Origin: Ectothiorhodospira lacustris
GTDB lineage: Bacteria; Pseudomonadota; Gammaproteobacteria; Ectothiorhodospirales; Ectothiorhodospiraceae
Length of the DNA: 64,000 bases
NCBI RefSeq assembly: GCF_022227845.1
Contig: NZ_JAJNQN010000010.1
Span: 1 to 64,000 of the forward strand
Direction: 5' to 3'
The notes under the pieces are model-generated. The model was not told the DNA's origin and did not search any database. It saw nothing but the letters and a program-made list of their open reading frames with translations. Positions 1-9,222 of the stretch are shown here, in pieces (position 1 is the first letter of the stretch; the number at the start of each line of letters is the position of its first letter). Made by a program: the position numbers and the translations under genes.

Positions 1-14
1 CGGTTCGGAATACC

Positions 15-317
15 CTAAGGATCCTTTGAGCCATATTCCCTGATGTCCAGGCCCACCAGCACCCGTTGCCGTTCCGACAGGTCCCCCACCACCCGGCGGA
101 TGGGGGGCGGCAGTTTGCGGATCACCACCGGGGTGGCAAGGATGCGCTCGTCCTCCGCCAGTTGCGGGCGTTCCATGATGTCCACCACCTGGATCTCCAC
201 CCGTTCACCCTGTTGCCCCAGTTCCAGGGCCAGGGCTTCCAGGTTCTCGATGGCGCGTTTCGCCGCCGGGGTCATGCCGGCGATGTAGAGCCTGAGCTGG
301 TAATGGCCGGTGGTCAT
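15..317 (-). CDS. kaiB: KaiB-family clock/stress protein
   Basis: A 100-residue thioredoxin-like protein of KaiB size. The N-terminal stretch YQLRLYIAG followed by ENLEALALEL, then VEIQVVDI and the loop LATPVVIRKLPPP match the KaiB fold, including the conserved TP-x-V-(I/L)-x-(K/R) signature. In cyanobacteria KaiB binds the KaiC CI ring and drives the dephosphorylation phase; outside cyanobacteria KaiB-KaiC pairs are linked to stress resistance or timing without KaiA. The start ATG overlaps the kaiC stop (ATGA), so the two are translationally coupled, kaiC first. No kaiA is visible. Family assignment is secure; physiological role is inferred. Confidence 0.9.
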   Translation of the reverse strand: MTTGHYQLRLYIAGMTPAAKRAIENLEALALELGQQGERVEIQVVDIMERPQLAEDERILATPVVIRKLPPPIRRVVGDLSERQRVLVGLDIREYGSKDP

Positions 318-1990
318 CGGCGGCTCCTGGTGATGGCGGAGCGTGCCCGCTGGATGTTGGCCAGGCGACGCTCGATCTCGGTAATCTCCCGTTCGATGTT
401 CACCGCCCGGGCATCCCGCTCCGCCTGCGCCAGCCGCTCCGAGGCGGCATTAATCTCATCCAGCTCCCGGCGCCTTTGCCTGGCCCGGGACAATTCCGCA
501 TGCAACTGCTCGACGGCCTGTTCATCCTCGGACTGGCGTGCCTCGCGGGCCGTGCCGTAGGCAATGCCGCTTTCACCAACGTAAGGGTCTTCAATCACTA
601 ATCCCTTGTCGCTGAAACGGAATTCCTTCACCTGGCTGGAGATGGGCAGACCCCGGGCCTTGACCGCGGTGACCAGACGGTTCATCTCGCCGTTGCTTTC
701 GTGGCGGCGCAGCTTGATCCAGACGTCGATCATGGATGACACATCCAGATGACTCACGCCCAGGCTGTCATCGGCGAGTAACTCCGTCGCCACGGCGGTG
801 ATGCCCGCCTCCTTGATGAGGTGGATCAGGCGCAGCAGCATGTCCTTGGTGCTGTCCCCGGTGCGCCGGTTGGCCAGACTGCTGATGGGGTCCAGCACCA
901 CCAGGGCGGGCTGGTGCCGACGGATGGAACGCATGATGCGCATCAGGTGTTCTTCCAGGCCCATCTCCACGGCGCGGATCGGTTGCAGGATCAGGCGCCG
1001 GTCGGCCTCATGACCTTCGGTGTGTCGGCGCAGATCGGCGCCGATGCTCTGCTGGTTGCGTACCAGCTCATCCACGCTTTCTTCGAAGCTGATATAGAGC
1101 ACCTTCTCGCCCCGCTCGCAGGCACTATGGGTCATGGCTGTGGCCATGCTGGTCTTGCCGGTGCCGGCCTGCCCCGAGAACAGCAGGGTGGAACCTCGGT
1201 AGGGGCCCTGGCCGCCCAGCATGGCGTCCAGACCCGGGATGCCGGTGGAGATGCGTTCATTGGAGACCTTGGCGGAGAGTACGGAGCCGGTGACCGGGAT
1301 CATGAATATGCCGTCGCTGTCCAGCAGGAACGGCGTCTCACTGGTGCCGTGGGCGCCGCCGCGGCGCTTGACGACGCGCAGCAGCCGGGTCATGACCCGG
1401 TGATCCAGATCCTGCTTGAGGGCGATCACGCAGTCCGCCACGTAGTCCTCCAGGCCATAACGCGTGCTGAACTCTTCCTGTTCGCCGATGGTGATCAGAG
1501 TCGTGGTCCGGCGTTCCCGGAGCCAGTCGAACACCCGGGCCAGCTCGCTGCGCAGGGAGATCTCGGTGGAAAATGCGCCTTCCAGCACATCCAGGGCATC
1601 CACCACCAGGCGCCGAGCCCCGGTCTTTTGCAGGGCGTGATCCATGCGCGCCATGATGGCGGTGAGTTCCACGTACTCTCCGGCAACTTCACTGCGATCG
1701 GGGCGCATGTCCAGAATCCGCAAGCGCCCTTCCTCAATGAAACGGTCGGCGGCAAAGCCGAATCCGGCTGCGTGGCGGATCAGGGCCTCGGGGGACTCGT
1801 CGAAGGTGACCAGCACGCCGTTTTCCCCCTGCTGGATGCCGTGGCAAAGAAACGTAAGGGAAATAACGGTCTTGCCCGTCCCCGGTCCGCCACGAAGCAG
1901 GGAAGGACGGTCCCTTGGCAGACCGCCCTGCAGAAGGAAGTCCAGTCCCTGAATGCCGGTAGCGGCGGTATCGGGTGGTGGCGTGGTCAC
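314..1990 (-). CDS. kaiC: KaiC-like double-domain circadian/stress ATPase
   Basis: A RecA-like tandem ATPase of 558 residues. The CI domain has Walker A GGPGTGKT (residues 34-41) followed by FDES; the CII domain has a second Walker A GQAGTGKT (about 273-280) and the catalytic-type pair in FEES. At the position of the cyanobacterial S431/T432 phosphosites there is a Ser-Ser pair (residues 418-419, in SHLDVSSMID), the arrangement typical of the KaiC2 subgroup. After the CII core comes a C-terminal tail of roughly 85 residues rich in Glu/Arg/Ala heptads, probably a coiled coil replacing the KaiA-binding tail. I chose a GTG start at 1990 because it has GGAG ten bases upstream; the frame stays open further upstream only because it reads through palindromic repeats (false N-terminus containing VIPAQAGIQ). 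Confidence 0.88.
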   Translation of the reverse strand: MTTPPPDTAATGIQGLDFLLQGGLPRDRPSLLRGGPGTGKTVISLTFLCHGIQQGENGVLVTFDESPEALIRHAAGFGFAADRFIEEGRLRILDMRPDRSEVAGEYVELTAIMARMDHALQKTGARRLVVDALDVLEGAFSTEISLRSELARVFDWLRERRTTTLITIGEQEEFSTRYGLEDYVADCVIALKQDLDHRVMTRLLRVVKRRGGAHGTSETPFLLDSDGIFMIPVTGSVLSAKVSNERISTGIPGLDAMLGGQGPYRGSTLLFSGQAGTGKTSMATAMTHSACERGEKVLYISFEESVDELVRNQQSIGADLRRHTEGHEADRRLILQPIRAVEMGLEEHLMRIMRSIRRHQPALVVLDPISSLANRRTGDSTKDMLLRLIHLIKEAGITAVATELLADDSLGVSHLDVSSMIDVWIKLRRHESNGEMNRLVTAVKARGLPISSQVKEFRFSDKGLVIEDPYVGESGIAYGTAREARQSEDEQAVEQLHAELSRARQRRRELDEINAASERLAQAERDARAVNIEREITEIERRLANIQRARSAITRSRR

Positions 1991-2042
1991 GGGTGAGGAT
2001 CTCCGGAGCTTGAGTTTCAGAAAAAGTTTCTCGCCGTCGCTT

Positions 2043-2153
2043 GACTGGATTCCTGCCTGCGCGGGAATGACCCGTCCGGCACCGTCACTCCCGCGTAGGT
2101 GGGAGTCCAGGGTTTTCGGCCTGCGACCGGATCCCCGCTCTCGCGGGAATGAC
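2043..2153. repeat. Three ATTCCC/GGGAAT-type palindromic repeats
   Basis: Three units lie at about 2043-2071, 2083-2111 and 2127-2153, each an imperfect palindrome of the form GG(A/G)NTCC...CGCGGGAATGAC or its reverse complement. The same unit recurs at 39.5-39.7 kb and 41.8-42.06 kb. The core resembles the dRS3-like intergenic repeats seen in many proteobacteria. The cluster fills the gap between the divergent kaiC and ABC operons. Confidence 0.8.
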
Positions 2154-2170
2154 TTACTCAGAAACATCAC

Positions 2171-2200
2171 TTGAGTAGGGTCTTTATAGCCTGGGATACT
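2171..2200 (+). promoter_or_regulatory. Candidate sigma-70 promoter for the ABC export operon
   Basis: TTGAGT (2171-2176) and GATACT (2195-2200) are separated by 18 bases and lie 45 bases before the start of the ABC ATPase gene. The match is moderate (four of six in each box). It is the best candidate in the short gap left after the repeat cluster. Confidence 0.3.
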
Positions 2201-2244
2201 GACCCCATGGGCTTCATGATTCAAGAGCCGCTATCCTCAAATGC

Positions 2245-2961
2245 ATGAGCGAAAAGCGCGAAGTGGTCTTCCAGGCCCGAGGTGTCACCAAGACCTACCT
2301 GATGGGCGAGGTCCGTATCCACGCCCTGCGGGGCGTGGACCTGGAACTTCATGCCGGCGAGCTGGTGGTGATGCTGGGGGCTTCCGGTTCGGGCAAGTCC
2401 ACCCTGCTCAACATCCTGGGCGGCCTGGATCATGCCGACGGCGGTGAGGTGCGCTACCGGGATCAGGACCTGGTCCATGCCGGTGACCGGGCACTGACCG
2501 CCTACCGTCGGCATCATGTGGGGTTCGTGTTCCAGTTCTACAACCTCATCTCCAGCCTCACCGCGCGGGAAAACGTGGCCATCGTCACCGAGATCGCCCG
2601 CGATCCCATGTCCCCCGAAGAGGCCCTGGCCCTGGTCGGGTTGGAGGACCGCATGGACCACTTCCCCGCCCAGCTCTCCGGCGGTGAACAGCAGCGGGTG
2701 GCGATTGCCCGCGCCGTGGCCAAGCGCCCGGACGTGCTGCTCTGCGACGAGCCCACCGGGGCGCTGGATTCCCGTACCGGCACCCGGGTCCTGCAGGTGA
2801 TACAGGACATCAACCAGGAACTGGGCACCACCACGGCGGTGATCACCCATAATGCGGTGATCGGGGAGATGGCGGACCGGGTGGTCCGGCTGGCGGATGG
2901 CCGTGTGCAGTCCGTCGAAGAGAATGCCTCGCGCAAATCCCCCGATCAGCTGGTGTGGTGA
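2245..2961 (+). CDS. ABC transporter ATP-binding protein (LolD/MacB type)
   Basis: A 238-residue ABC ATPase with Walker [10 protein letters not shown] (about residues 46-54), Q-loop in FQFYNL, signature [14 protein letters not shown], Walker [13 protein letters not shown] and H-loop VITHN. The TGALD D-loop and small size place it with the LolD/MacB/FtsE group, which power mechanotransmission-type export rather than transport through the membrane pore. It overlaps the following permease gene (ATG inside the TGA stop region) and is the first gene of a three-gene operon with a permease and a HlyD-type adaptor. The substrate cannot be deduced. Confidence 0.92.
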   Translation: MSEKREVVFQARGVTKTYLMGEVRIHALRGVDLELHAGELVVMLGASGSGKSTLLNILGGLDHADGGEVRYRDQDLVHAGDRALTAYRRHHVGFVFQFYNLISSLTARENVAIVTEIARDPMSPEEALALVGLEDRMDHFPAQLSGGEQQRVAIARAVAKRPDVLLCDEPTGALDSRTGTRVLQVIQDINQELGTTTAVITHNAVIGEMADRVVRLADGRVQSVEENASRKSPDQLVW

Positions 2962-5324
2962 TGAAGGCCCTCCACCGCAAGCTGCTGCGTGATCTGGCCC
3001 GGCTCAAGGGGCAGGTGGCCGCCATTGCCGTGGTGATCGCCGCCGGCGTCATGGTGCTGATCCTTTCGGTCACCACCCTGGATGCCCTCACCCTCTCCAA
3101 GGATCGTTTCTACGACAACCATCACTTTGCCGATATCTTTGCCGATCTCAAGCGGGGGCCGGAAGGGTTGGCACCGCGCCTGGAGGCCATCCCCGGCGTC
3201 AACCGGGTGCAGACCCGGATCAAGGCGCCGGTGCGGCTGGAGGTGCCGGGGTTCCATGAACCGGTGCGGGGCATGATCCTGTCGGTGCCCGACGGCCGTC
3301 AGCCCGAGCTCAACCGGCTTTATCTGCGTCGGGGCGGCCTGCCCGAGGCCGGTCGGGCGGATCAGGTGGTCATCAGCGAGCCCTTTGCCCAAGCCCATGA
3401 CCTGCATCCCGGCGACCGACTCACCGCCATCATCAACGGCCGCCTGGAACGGCTCACCATCAGCGGGGTGGTCCTGTCGCCGGAGTTCATCTATCAGGTG
3501 GGACCGACGGATCTGTTGCCTGACTACCAGCGCTACGGGGTCCTGTGGATGAACCGCCGGGGGCTGGCCCAGGCCATGGATCTGGACGGCGCCTTCAACA
3601 GTGTGCTGATCTCCCTCCAGGCCGGTGCGGTCGAGGCAGCGGTGATCGAGGCCCTGGACTTGCGGCTGGCGGCCTATGGGGGCATCGGCGCGGTGGGGCG
3701 GGAAGATCAGGTCTCCCACCGCTTCCTGTCCGATGAGCTGGATCAGTTGCGGGTGATGGCGGTGATCCTGCCCACCATCTTCCTGGGGGTGGCCGCCTTT
3801 CTGCTCAACATACTCATGGGGCGCATCATCCGCACCCAGCGTCAGCAGGTGGCCATCCTCAAGGCCTTCGGCTATCACGACGGGGACATTGCTCTGCATT
3901 TCGGTCTGCTCACCGGGCTGATCGTGCTGGTGGGCGCCATGTCGGGCATCCTGCTGGGGGCCTGGTCGGCACAGGCCATGGCCGGGGTCTATGCCGAGTA
4001 TTACCGGTTTCCGGAGATGAGTTTCCGGTTGCAGCCACGGATCATCCTGCTGGCCCTGGCGGTGGCCGCCGGGGCGGCCCTGTTGGGGACCTGGCGGGCG
4101 GTGAGGCAGGCCGTCACTCTGCCCCCCGCCCAGGCCATGCGGCCGCCGGCCCCGGAACGGTTCCGGTCCTCCCGGCTGGAGCGGTCGGCCCTGGGGCGCC
4201 GGTTGTCCCAGCCCAGCCGCATCATCGTGCGCAACCTATCCCGCCACCGTTTCAAGGCCTTCATGTCCATGCTGGGGATCGGACTGTCCGGCGGGTTGCT
4301 GCTGCTGGGCAGCTACCAGTTCAATGCGGTGGACCATCTGCTGGACATCCAGTACCGGCTGGTGATGAAGATGGATCTGCACCTGAGCTTCACCGATCCC
4401 GCCCCGGAGCGGGCTCTGGCCGAACTGCGAACCCTGCCGGGGGTGCAGTACGCGGAAGGCTATCGCACCGTCCCGGTGCGCCTGGTCCACGGGCGTCGGG
4501 ACTATCGAACCGCCATCCAGGGCATGGAGGCACAGCCCCGGTTGCGTGGGTTGCTGGATGCCGATCACCGGCCCATCTCCCTGCCGCCGGAGGGCCTGTT
4601 GCTCACCGGCTATCTGGCGGCATATCTGGGGGTGCGACCCGGTGAACATGTCACGGTGGAAGTGCTGGAGGGGCATCGCCGCACCCTCCAGGTGCCCTTG
4701 GCCGGTATCGTGGACGAGCCCATCGGCGTCAGTGCCTACATGGAGCGGCGGGTCCTGAACCGCTTGATGAGGGAGGGTCCGGCCCTTTCCGGGGCCTGGC
4801 TCATGGTGGCGGACCATGAGCAGGCCCGGCTGTTTGAGCGCCTGTGGGAGATGCCCCGGGTGGCAGGGATCGGCATGATCGATGATGCGGAACGTCAGTT
4901 CCGGGACTATATCGAGGACACGGTGCTGATCATGATGGGTATCCTGTTGCTGATGGCCGGTTCCATCACCTTTGCCGTGGTCTACAACAATGCCCGCATT
5001 GCCTTTGCCGAGCGGGAGCGGGAACTGGCCACCCTGCGGGTGCTGGGGCTGAGTCGCGGCGAGGTCAACTGGGTCCTGATCGGCGAGATGGCCCTGCTGA
5101 CCCTGCTGGCCATCCCCCTGGGATGGGTCGTGGGGACGGTCTTTGCCTGGCTGCTGAACCAGGCCCTGAGCATGGACCTGTTCCGCATACCGTTTGTCAT
5201 CACCCCGGCCACCTACGCCTTTTCCGCTGCCGGGGTGCTGCTGGCGGCGGCGCTGTCGGTGCTGTTGATCGCACGCCGGCTGGCGCGGCTGGATATGGTG
5301 ACTGCGCTCAAGAGCAACGAATGA
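2961..5324 (+). CDS. ABC transporter permease, FtsX/MacB type (two FtsX domains)
   Basis: About 787 residues. An N-terminal membrane helix (residues about 15-35) leads into a periplasmic MacB-PCD-like domain, then a first FtsX core with three helices near 260-390; the pattern repeats (helix near 435, periplasmic domain, three helices from about 650 to the C-terminus ending VTALKSNE). This 4+4 helix layout with two FtsX domains is typical of the larger LolC/E-like or YbbP-like permeases. Two GTG codons precede the ATG at 2961; I chose the ATG because it overlaps the ATPase stop as ATGA-style coupling. It acts with the upstream ATPase and downstream adaptor, probably exporting a lipid, peptide or small hydrophobic compound from the periplasmic face. 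Confidence 0.88.
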   Translation: MKALHRKLLRDLARLKGQVAAIAVVIAAGVMVLILSVTTLDALTLSKDRFYDNHHFADIFADLKRGPEGLAPRLEAIPGVNRVQTRIKAPVRLEVPGFHEPVRGMILSVPDGRQPELNRLYLRRGGLPEAGRADQVVISEPFAQAHDLHPGDRLTAIINGRLERLTISGVVLSPEFIYQVGPTDLLPDYQRYGVLWMNRRGLAQAMDLDGAFNSVLISLQAGAVEAAVIEALDLRLAAYGGIGAVGREDQVSHRFLSDELDQLRVMAVILPTIFLGVAAFLLNILMGRIIRTQRQQVAILKAFGYHDGDIALHFGLLTGLIVLVGAMSGILLGAWSAQAMAGVYAEYYRFPEMSFRLQPRIILLALAVAAGAALLGTWRAVRQAVTLPPAQAMRPPAPERFRSSRLERSALGRRLSQPSRIIVRNLSRHRFKAFMSMLGIGLSGGLLLLGSYQFNAVDHLLDIQYRLVMKMDLHLSFTDPAPERALAELRTLPGVQYAEGYRTVPVRLVHGRRDYRTAIQGMEAQPRLRGLLDADHRPISLPPEGLLLTGYLAAYLGVRPGEHVTVEVLEGHRRTLQVPLAGIVDEPIGVSAYMERRVLNRLMREGPALSGAWLMVADHEQARLFERLWEMPRVAGIGMIDDAERQFRDYIEDTVLIMMGILLLMAGSITFAVVYNNARIAFAERERELATLRVLGLSRGEVNWVLIGEMALLTLLAIPLGWVVGTVFAWLLNQALSMDLFRIPFVITPATYAFSAAGVLLAAALSVLLIARRLARLDMVTALKSNE

Positions 5325-5361
5325 TGCCGTCGACCCGACAACCGACAACCCGGTCCGAACC

Positions 5362-6576
5362 ATGCCGCTGTTCAAGAAGATCCTGATCGCCCTCATGGGT
5401 CTGGCCATCCTGGTGCTGCTGGGGTTGGCCCTGCGGCCCGCGCCCATCCCGGTCAGTGCCACCGAGGTGATCCGGGGACCCTTCGCGGAATATGTGGAGG
5501 ACGAGGGCCGTACCCGCCTGCGTCATGCCTACACCGTCACCGCCCCCATCGACGGCTACCTGCGCCGGGTGACCCTGGAGCCGGGGGACTCGGTGGACAT
5601 CGACGATGTCCTGTTCCTGCTGGAGCCGGCCCCGGCCCCGGGACTGGACCTGCGCAGCCGGGAACAGGCTCGGGAGGCCGTCCGAGCCGCGGCTGCCCGG
5701 CAGGAGGCCGCTCGGGCCGAGTTGGAGGTCCGCCAGGCTGAAAGCCGTCTGGCGCGACAGGAGCATGAACGCAGCGAACGCTTGTTCCGGCAATCCCAGA
5801 TCGCCGCCGAGGAACGGGATCGTCGCCTGGCCGTGCGGGATGCGGCCCAGGCGGCGGAGCGGGCGGCCAGGCACGGGGTGGATGTGGCGGGATTCGATCT
5901 GGCCGCCGCTCGCCTGGTGCTGGATGTGGCCGATGGTCGCCGCACCGGGGAGGAGATCCCGGCCGTGGCCGTCCGCGCCCCGGTCGCGGGGCTGGTGACC
6001 CAGCGGCACCGGTACGACGAAGGCCCGATTCAGGCCGGGGAGGCGGTGTTGGCGCTGGGCAACCTGGATGACCTGGAGGTCAAGGTGGACCTGCTGTCCA
6101 TGGAGGCGGTGCGCCTGCGTCCCGGCATGCGGGTCATCCTGGAACGCTGGGGTGGCGGCGACGCTTTGGAAGGCAGGGTGCGGCGGGTGGAGCCGGCGGG
6201 GTTTGAAAAGGTGTCCGCTCTGGGGGTGGAGGAGCAGCGGGTGTACGTCTGGTCCACCCTGGCGTCACCGCGGGAACAGTGGCGCCACCTGGGGGACGGC
6301 TACCGGGTGGAAGCCCGTTTCGTGCTCTGGGAAGGGGAGGATGTGCTCCAGATTCCCACCAGCGCCCTGTTCCGGCACGACGATGCCTGGGCCGTGTTCA
6401 TGATCCGGGACGGGCGTGCCCGCCTGCAGCGGGTGGAGATCGGCCGTCGCAGTGGATTGTGGACCCAACTCCTGGAGGGTCTGAATCCCGGGGAGCCCAT
6501 CATCACCCACCCGGGAGACCGGGTGCAGGAAAACAGTCGTGTCCGGGCCGAATTCCATCAGAACCCGTTCAGATGA
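5362..6576 (+). CDS. HlyD/MacA-family periplasmic adaptor of the ABC exporter
   Basis: 404 residues. One N-terminal membrane anchor (about residues 4-26), a half lipoyl motif (APIDGYLRRVTLEPGDSV), a long Glu/Arg/Ala coiled-coil hairpin (about 95-185) and a second lipoyl half (VRAPVAGLVTQRHRYDEG) followed by the beta-barrel and membrane-proximal domains. This is the standard membrane-fusion-protein layout. It lies 37 bases after the permease gene and would link that permease to an outer-membrane channel such as TolC, which is not in the window. Its 3' end overlaps the convergent kinase gene by 19 bases. Confidence 0.88.
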   Translation: MPLFKKILIALMGLAILVLLGLALRPAPIPVSATEVIRGPFAEYVEDEGRTRLRHAYTVTAPIDGYLRRVTLEPGDSVDIDDVLFLLEPAPAPGLDLRSREQAREAVRAAAARQEAARAELEVRQAESRLARQEHERSERLFRQSQIAAEERDRRLAVRDAAQAAERAARHGVDVAGFDLAAARLVLDVADGRRTGEEIPAVAVRAPVAGLVTQRHRYDEGPIQAGEAVLALGNLDDLEVKVDLLSMEAVRLRPGMRVILERWGGGDALEGRVRRVEPAGFEKVSALGVEEQRVYVWSTLASPREQWRHLGDGYRVEARFVLWEGEDVLQIPTSALFRHDDAWAVFMIRDGRARLQRVEIGRRSGLWTQLLEGLNPGEPIITHPGDRVQENSRVRAEFHQNPFR

Positions 6577-9185
6577 TCGTCCCCGTTCCCATGCAGGCTG
6601 TACTGTCCCTGGCGGGGGATTCTCCTGATGCTGTCACTGCAGTCTCGCAGGGCCTTGGCCATCTGGGCACCGTTCTGGTAACGCAGGTCGGGATTTTTCT
6701 GCAGTGCTTTTTTCACCATCACCTGGATCACCGGCCCCAGTTCCGGACGCAATGAGAGGATGTCGCGGGGCGGTGACTGGGCGATCCGGGATACCAGCTC
6801 GGTCAGAGTGTCGGCCTTGAAGGGCAGTTCTCCCGTCAGTAGCTGGTACAGGCAGACCCCCAGGGAAAACAGGTCGGCGCGGGCGTCCACCGTCTGGCCC
6901 GTGACCAGCTCCGGCGACATGAAGGCGGGGGTGCCCTGGCGCGGGCCGCTGTCGGTACGCTCGTGCCCGATGATGCCGGCGATGCCGAAGTCGGTGATCT
7001 TCACCGTCCGCCGCTCCCGGTCGTAGATGATGTTGGCCGGCTTGACATCCCGGTGCAGGACGCCCTGTTCATGGGCATAGGCCAGTCCCTCGGCCACCTG
7101 GGCGCACGCCTCCAGTACCTCGGGGATGGGCAGCAGGGTGTCCGGACGGGTAAAGACCTCCAGCGGCTCGCCTTCCAGGTAATCCATGGCGATGAAGGCC
7201 AGGTCGTGCTCCTCGCCCACATCGTAGACCGTCACGATATGACGGTGGTCAAGACGCCCGGAGGCCTCTGCCTCGCGGAAGAATCGCTGTTTTGCCTCCT
7301 CCCGGACCTCCGGTTCGAAGGTCCGGTCCAGGGCCAGGGTCTTGATCGCCACCCGGCGATTGATATGGGGATCCACCCCCAGGTAGACGATACCCATGGC
7401 GCCTTTGCCCAGCTGTCTTTCCACCCGGTAACGGCCGATCATGGGCTGGTCGGTGCCGTCATCGGACAGCAGCAGCTCCTTGCCGCCGCCGAGGTGTTTC
7501 ATGTCCCCCAGACGGGGCTGTCTGGAGCCGGCGAAGGGCTTGAGACGGGCCAGTCGTTGCTCGGTATCCTGGAATGCGGGATTCCGATCCTGCAGATACT
7601 GAAAGACCTCCACCGCACGGCCGTACTGACGTCTGCGTTCAAAGTCGCGGCCCAGTCGGTACAGTTCGCCGAACAGCGGCTCCAGGGGGGGATGACAGCG
7701 TTGCAGGGCCGCAAACGACGGCTCCAGGTGTCCCTGTTCCCGTAACTGTGTCCCCAGTTGCAGTCGGGCCTCGGCGGCATCAAGCCGGTCCCGCGCCAGG
7801 CGTCGCGTGAGTCGGGCCTGGATCACCAGTAGCCCGTGCCCCAGGCCGATGAGCAGGGCAGGGAGGACGAGCGGCAGCCACCAGCCCGTTGCCGGCAGCG
7901 CGGTCAGCGTCAACAGCAGCAGGCCAAGGACCAGGGCGCCGCTGCCGAGGACGGTGCGACGCGAGTCCGGCCCGCGGCTTGCCGGCCAGAGCAGGTAGAG
8001 GGCCGCCGCCACCAGCAGCCATCGCTCCAGGGCGTGAAATCCGCTGCCGACACGAACACGGTGACCTTCATGGACGGCCCCCGCGGCCCAGGCGGTCCAT
8101 ACGGCGGGGGGCAGGCTCAGGCCCCCATGGGTGATGAAGGGGGTCTGATGCGGTTGATTCAGGCCGATGACCACGGCCCGGTCCTGGATCGCACTCGCCG
8201 GTATCCGTTCCATCAACAGGTCGTCCAGTGTCCAGGTGTCCAGCGCCCGTCCCCGGGGGTCTTGTCGCGGCGGGAAGGTATGAAGCGACAGATCCGGGCC
8301 AAGGCTCAGAAAATCATTGCCCATTCGAACACCCCGGCCGGGCGTCACCACCAGGTCACCGGGCGCATGTCCCGCCAGGACGGCCGCCAGCCCCAGGGCC
8401 ATGCCCGGCAGGTGACCGCCGCGCACCGGCAGCAGAGCCGGGTCCGGTGGTTGCGGACGATCCGCGGAGGGTGTCACGGCCACGGTGGCGGCCTCGAACA
8501 GGTGCGGGACCGGCACCCGCAGGTGACTGTCCGTCCCGGGCAGGACGGCCGGGCGCGCCAGCAGGCGCAGGACCGGCCATTGCGGCCAGGCCGGGGAGGT
8601 GCTGTCCAGCCGTCCTTCCGGCAGAGAGGCCGGACCGCTGCCCCGATGCAGGGGGGCGGCCACAAGGGCATTGCCATGCCCGGCTAGAGCCCGGGCCAGC
8701 ATCCTGTCGGTATCCTGATCAGGGCGGGGCGCAAGGATGGGCGTTTCAGGATAGTCCAGATCCAGATGCAGGCCGATGCCGGCCGCCCCCATGGCATGGA
8801 GCCTGTCCACGGCCTGGGCCAGCGTGGCCCGGGAGAAGGGGACGTGTCGGCGGATATCCTCGTCTCGGATCTCGATCAGGACCATGCGTGGGAGCCGGTC
8901 CGGGCGGGGCAGCAACTGGGTGGCCGTCTGATAGGCGGTCTGTTCCAGGGAGCGCAGGGGCACGGTATAACTGCCCAGCAGCAAGATCAGCAGCAGGGCG
9001 ACGGTCAGTATCAGCGCCCATTTATCGGGGCGTGCCGGTGAGTGGGACAAGAGGCCGCGGACTCCGCGCAGGGGTTCCCCGTCAGTTATAGACTGCCGAG
9101 GCCGGCAAGTCATCCTGTGCCGGCAGCGGGTCCGGCGGTGCCTGAACGAACCCGGTCGACCCGGGTCAGACCTGAGAGCATCCAA
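6558..9185 (-). CDS. CHASE2-domain receptor Ser/Thr protein kinase
   Basis: Up to 875 residues. One membrane helix (about 56-73) is followed by a large extracytoplasmic CHASE2 domain (conserved MVLIEIRDEDIRRHVPFSR and DLDYPE), then three closely spaced helices (about 365-445), a short linker with tetratricopeptide-like residues, and a C-terminal Hanks-type kinase (about 585-845): glycine loop LGKGAMGIVYLG, VAIK lysine, HRDVKPANI (about 710-718), DFG (about 731), and TPAFMSPE. All catalytic residues are intact. CHASE2 senses an unknown periplasmic ligand. The true start may be the ATG at 9113, since the first 24 residues are Arg-rich and unlike the family. No PP2C phosphatase or FHA partner is adjacent. 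Confidence 0.88.
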   Translation of the reverse strand: MDALRSDPGRPGSFRHRRTRCRHRMTCRPRQSITDGEPLRGVRGLLSHSPARPDKWALILTVALLLILLLGSYTVPLRSLEQTAYQTATQLLPRPDRLPRMVLIEIRDEDIRRHVPFSRATLAQAVDRLHAMGAAGIGLHLDLDYPETPILAPRPDQDTDRMLARALAGHGNALVAAPLHRGSGPASLPEGRLDSTSPAWPQWPVLRLLARPAVLPGTDSHLRVPVPHLFEAATVAVTPSADRPQPPDPALLPVRGGHLPGMALGLAAVLAGHAPGDLVVTPGRGVRMGNDFLSLGPDLSLHTFPPRQDPRGRALDTWTLDDLLMERIPASAIQDRAVVIGLNQPHQTPFITHGGLSLPPAVWTAWAAGAVHEGHRVRVGSGFHALERWLLVAAALYLLWPASRGPDSRRTVLGSGALVLGLLLLTLTALPATGWWLPLVLPALLIGLGHGLLVIQARLTRRLARDRLDAAEARLQLGTQLREQGHLEPSFAALQRCHPPLEPLFGELYRLGRDFERRRQYGRAVEVFQYLQDRNPAFQDTEQRLARLKPFAGSRQPRLGDMKHLGGGKELLLSDDGTDQPMIGRYRVERQLGKGAMGIVYLGVDPHINRRVAIKTLALDRTFEPEVREEAKQRFFREAEASGRLDHRHIVTVYDVGEEHDLAFIAMDYLEGEPLEVFTRPDTLLPIPEVLEACAQVAEGLAYAHEQGVLHRDVKPANIIYDRERRTVKITDFGIAGIIGHERTDSGPRQGTPAFMSPELVTGQTVDARADLFSLGVCLYQLLTGELPFKADTLTELVSRIAQSPPRDILSLRPELGPVIQVMVKKALQKNPDLRYQNGAQMAKALRDCSDSIRRIPRQGQYSLHGNGDDHLNGF

Positions 9186-9222
9186 TCCTCAATCCGTACC
9201 ACCCCCATTTACAGGAGACATC

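Noticed and set aside
821-1996. Long plus-strand frame opposite kaiC
   Set aside because: Mirror frame of a GC-rich gene; composition His/Gln/Gly rich with no family motif.
314-2224. Full 636-residue KaiC frame
   Set aside because: The extra 78 residues are the translation of palindromic repeats and no ribosome site precedes the far ATG.
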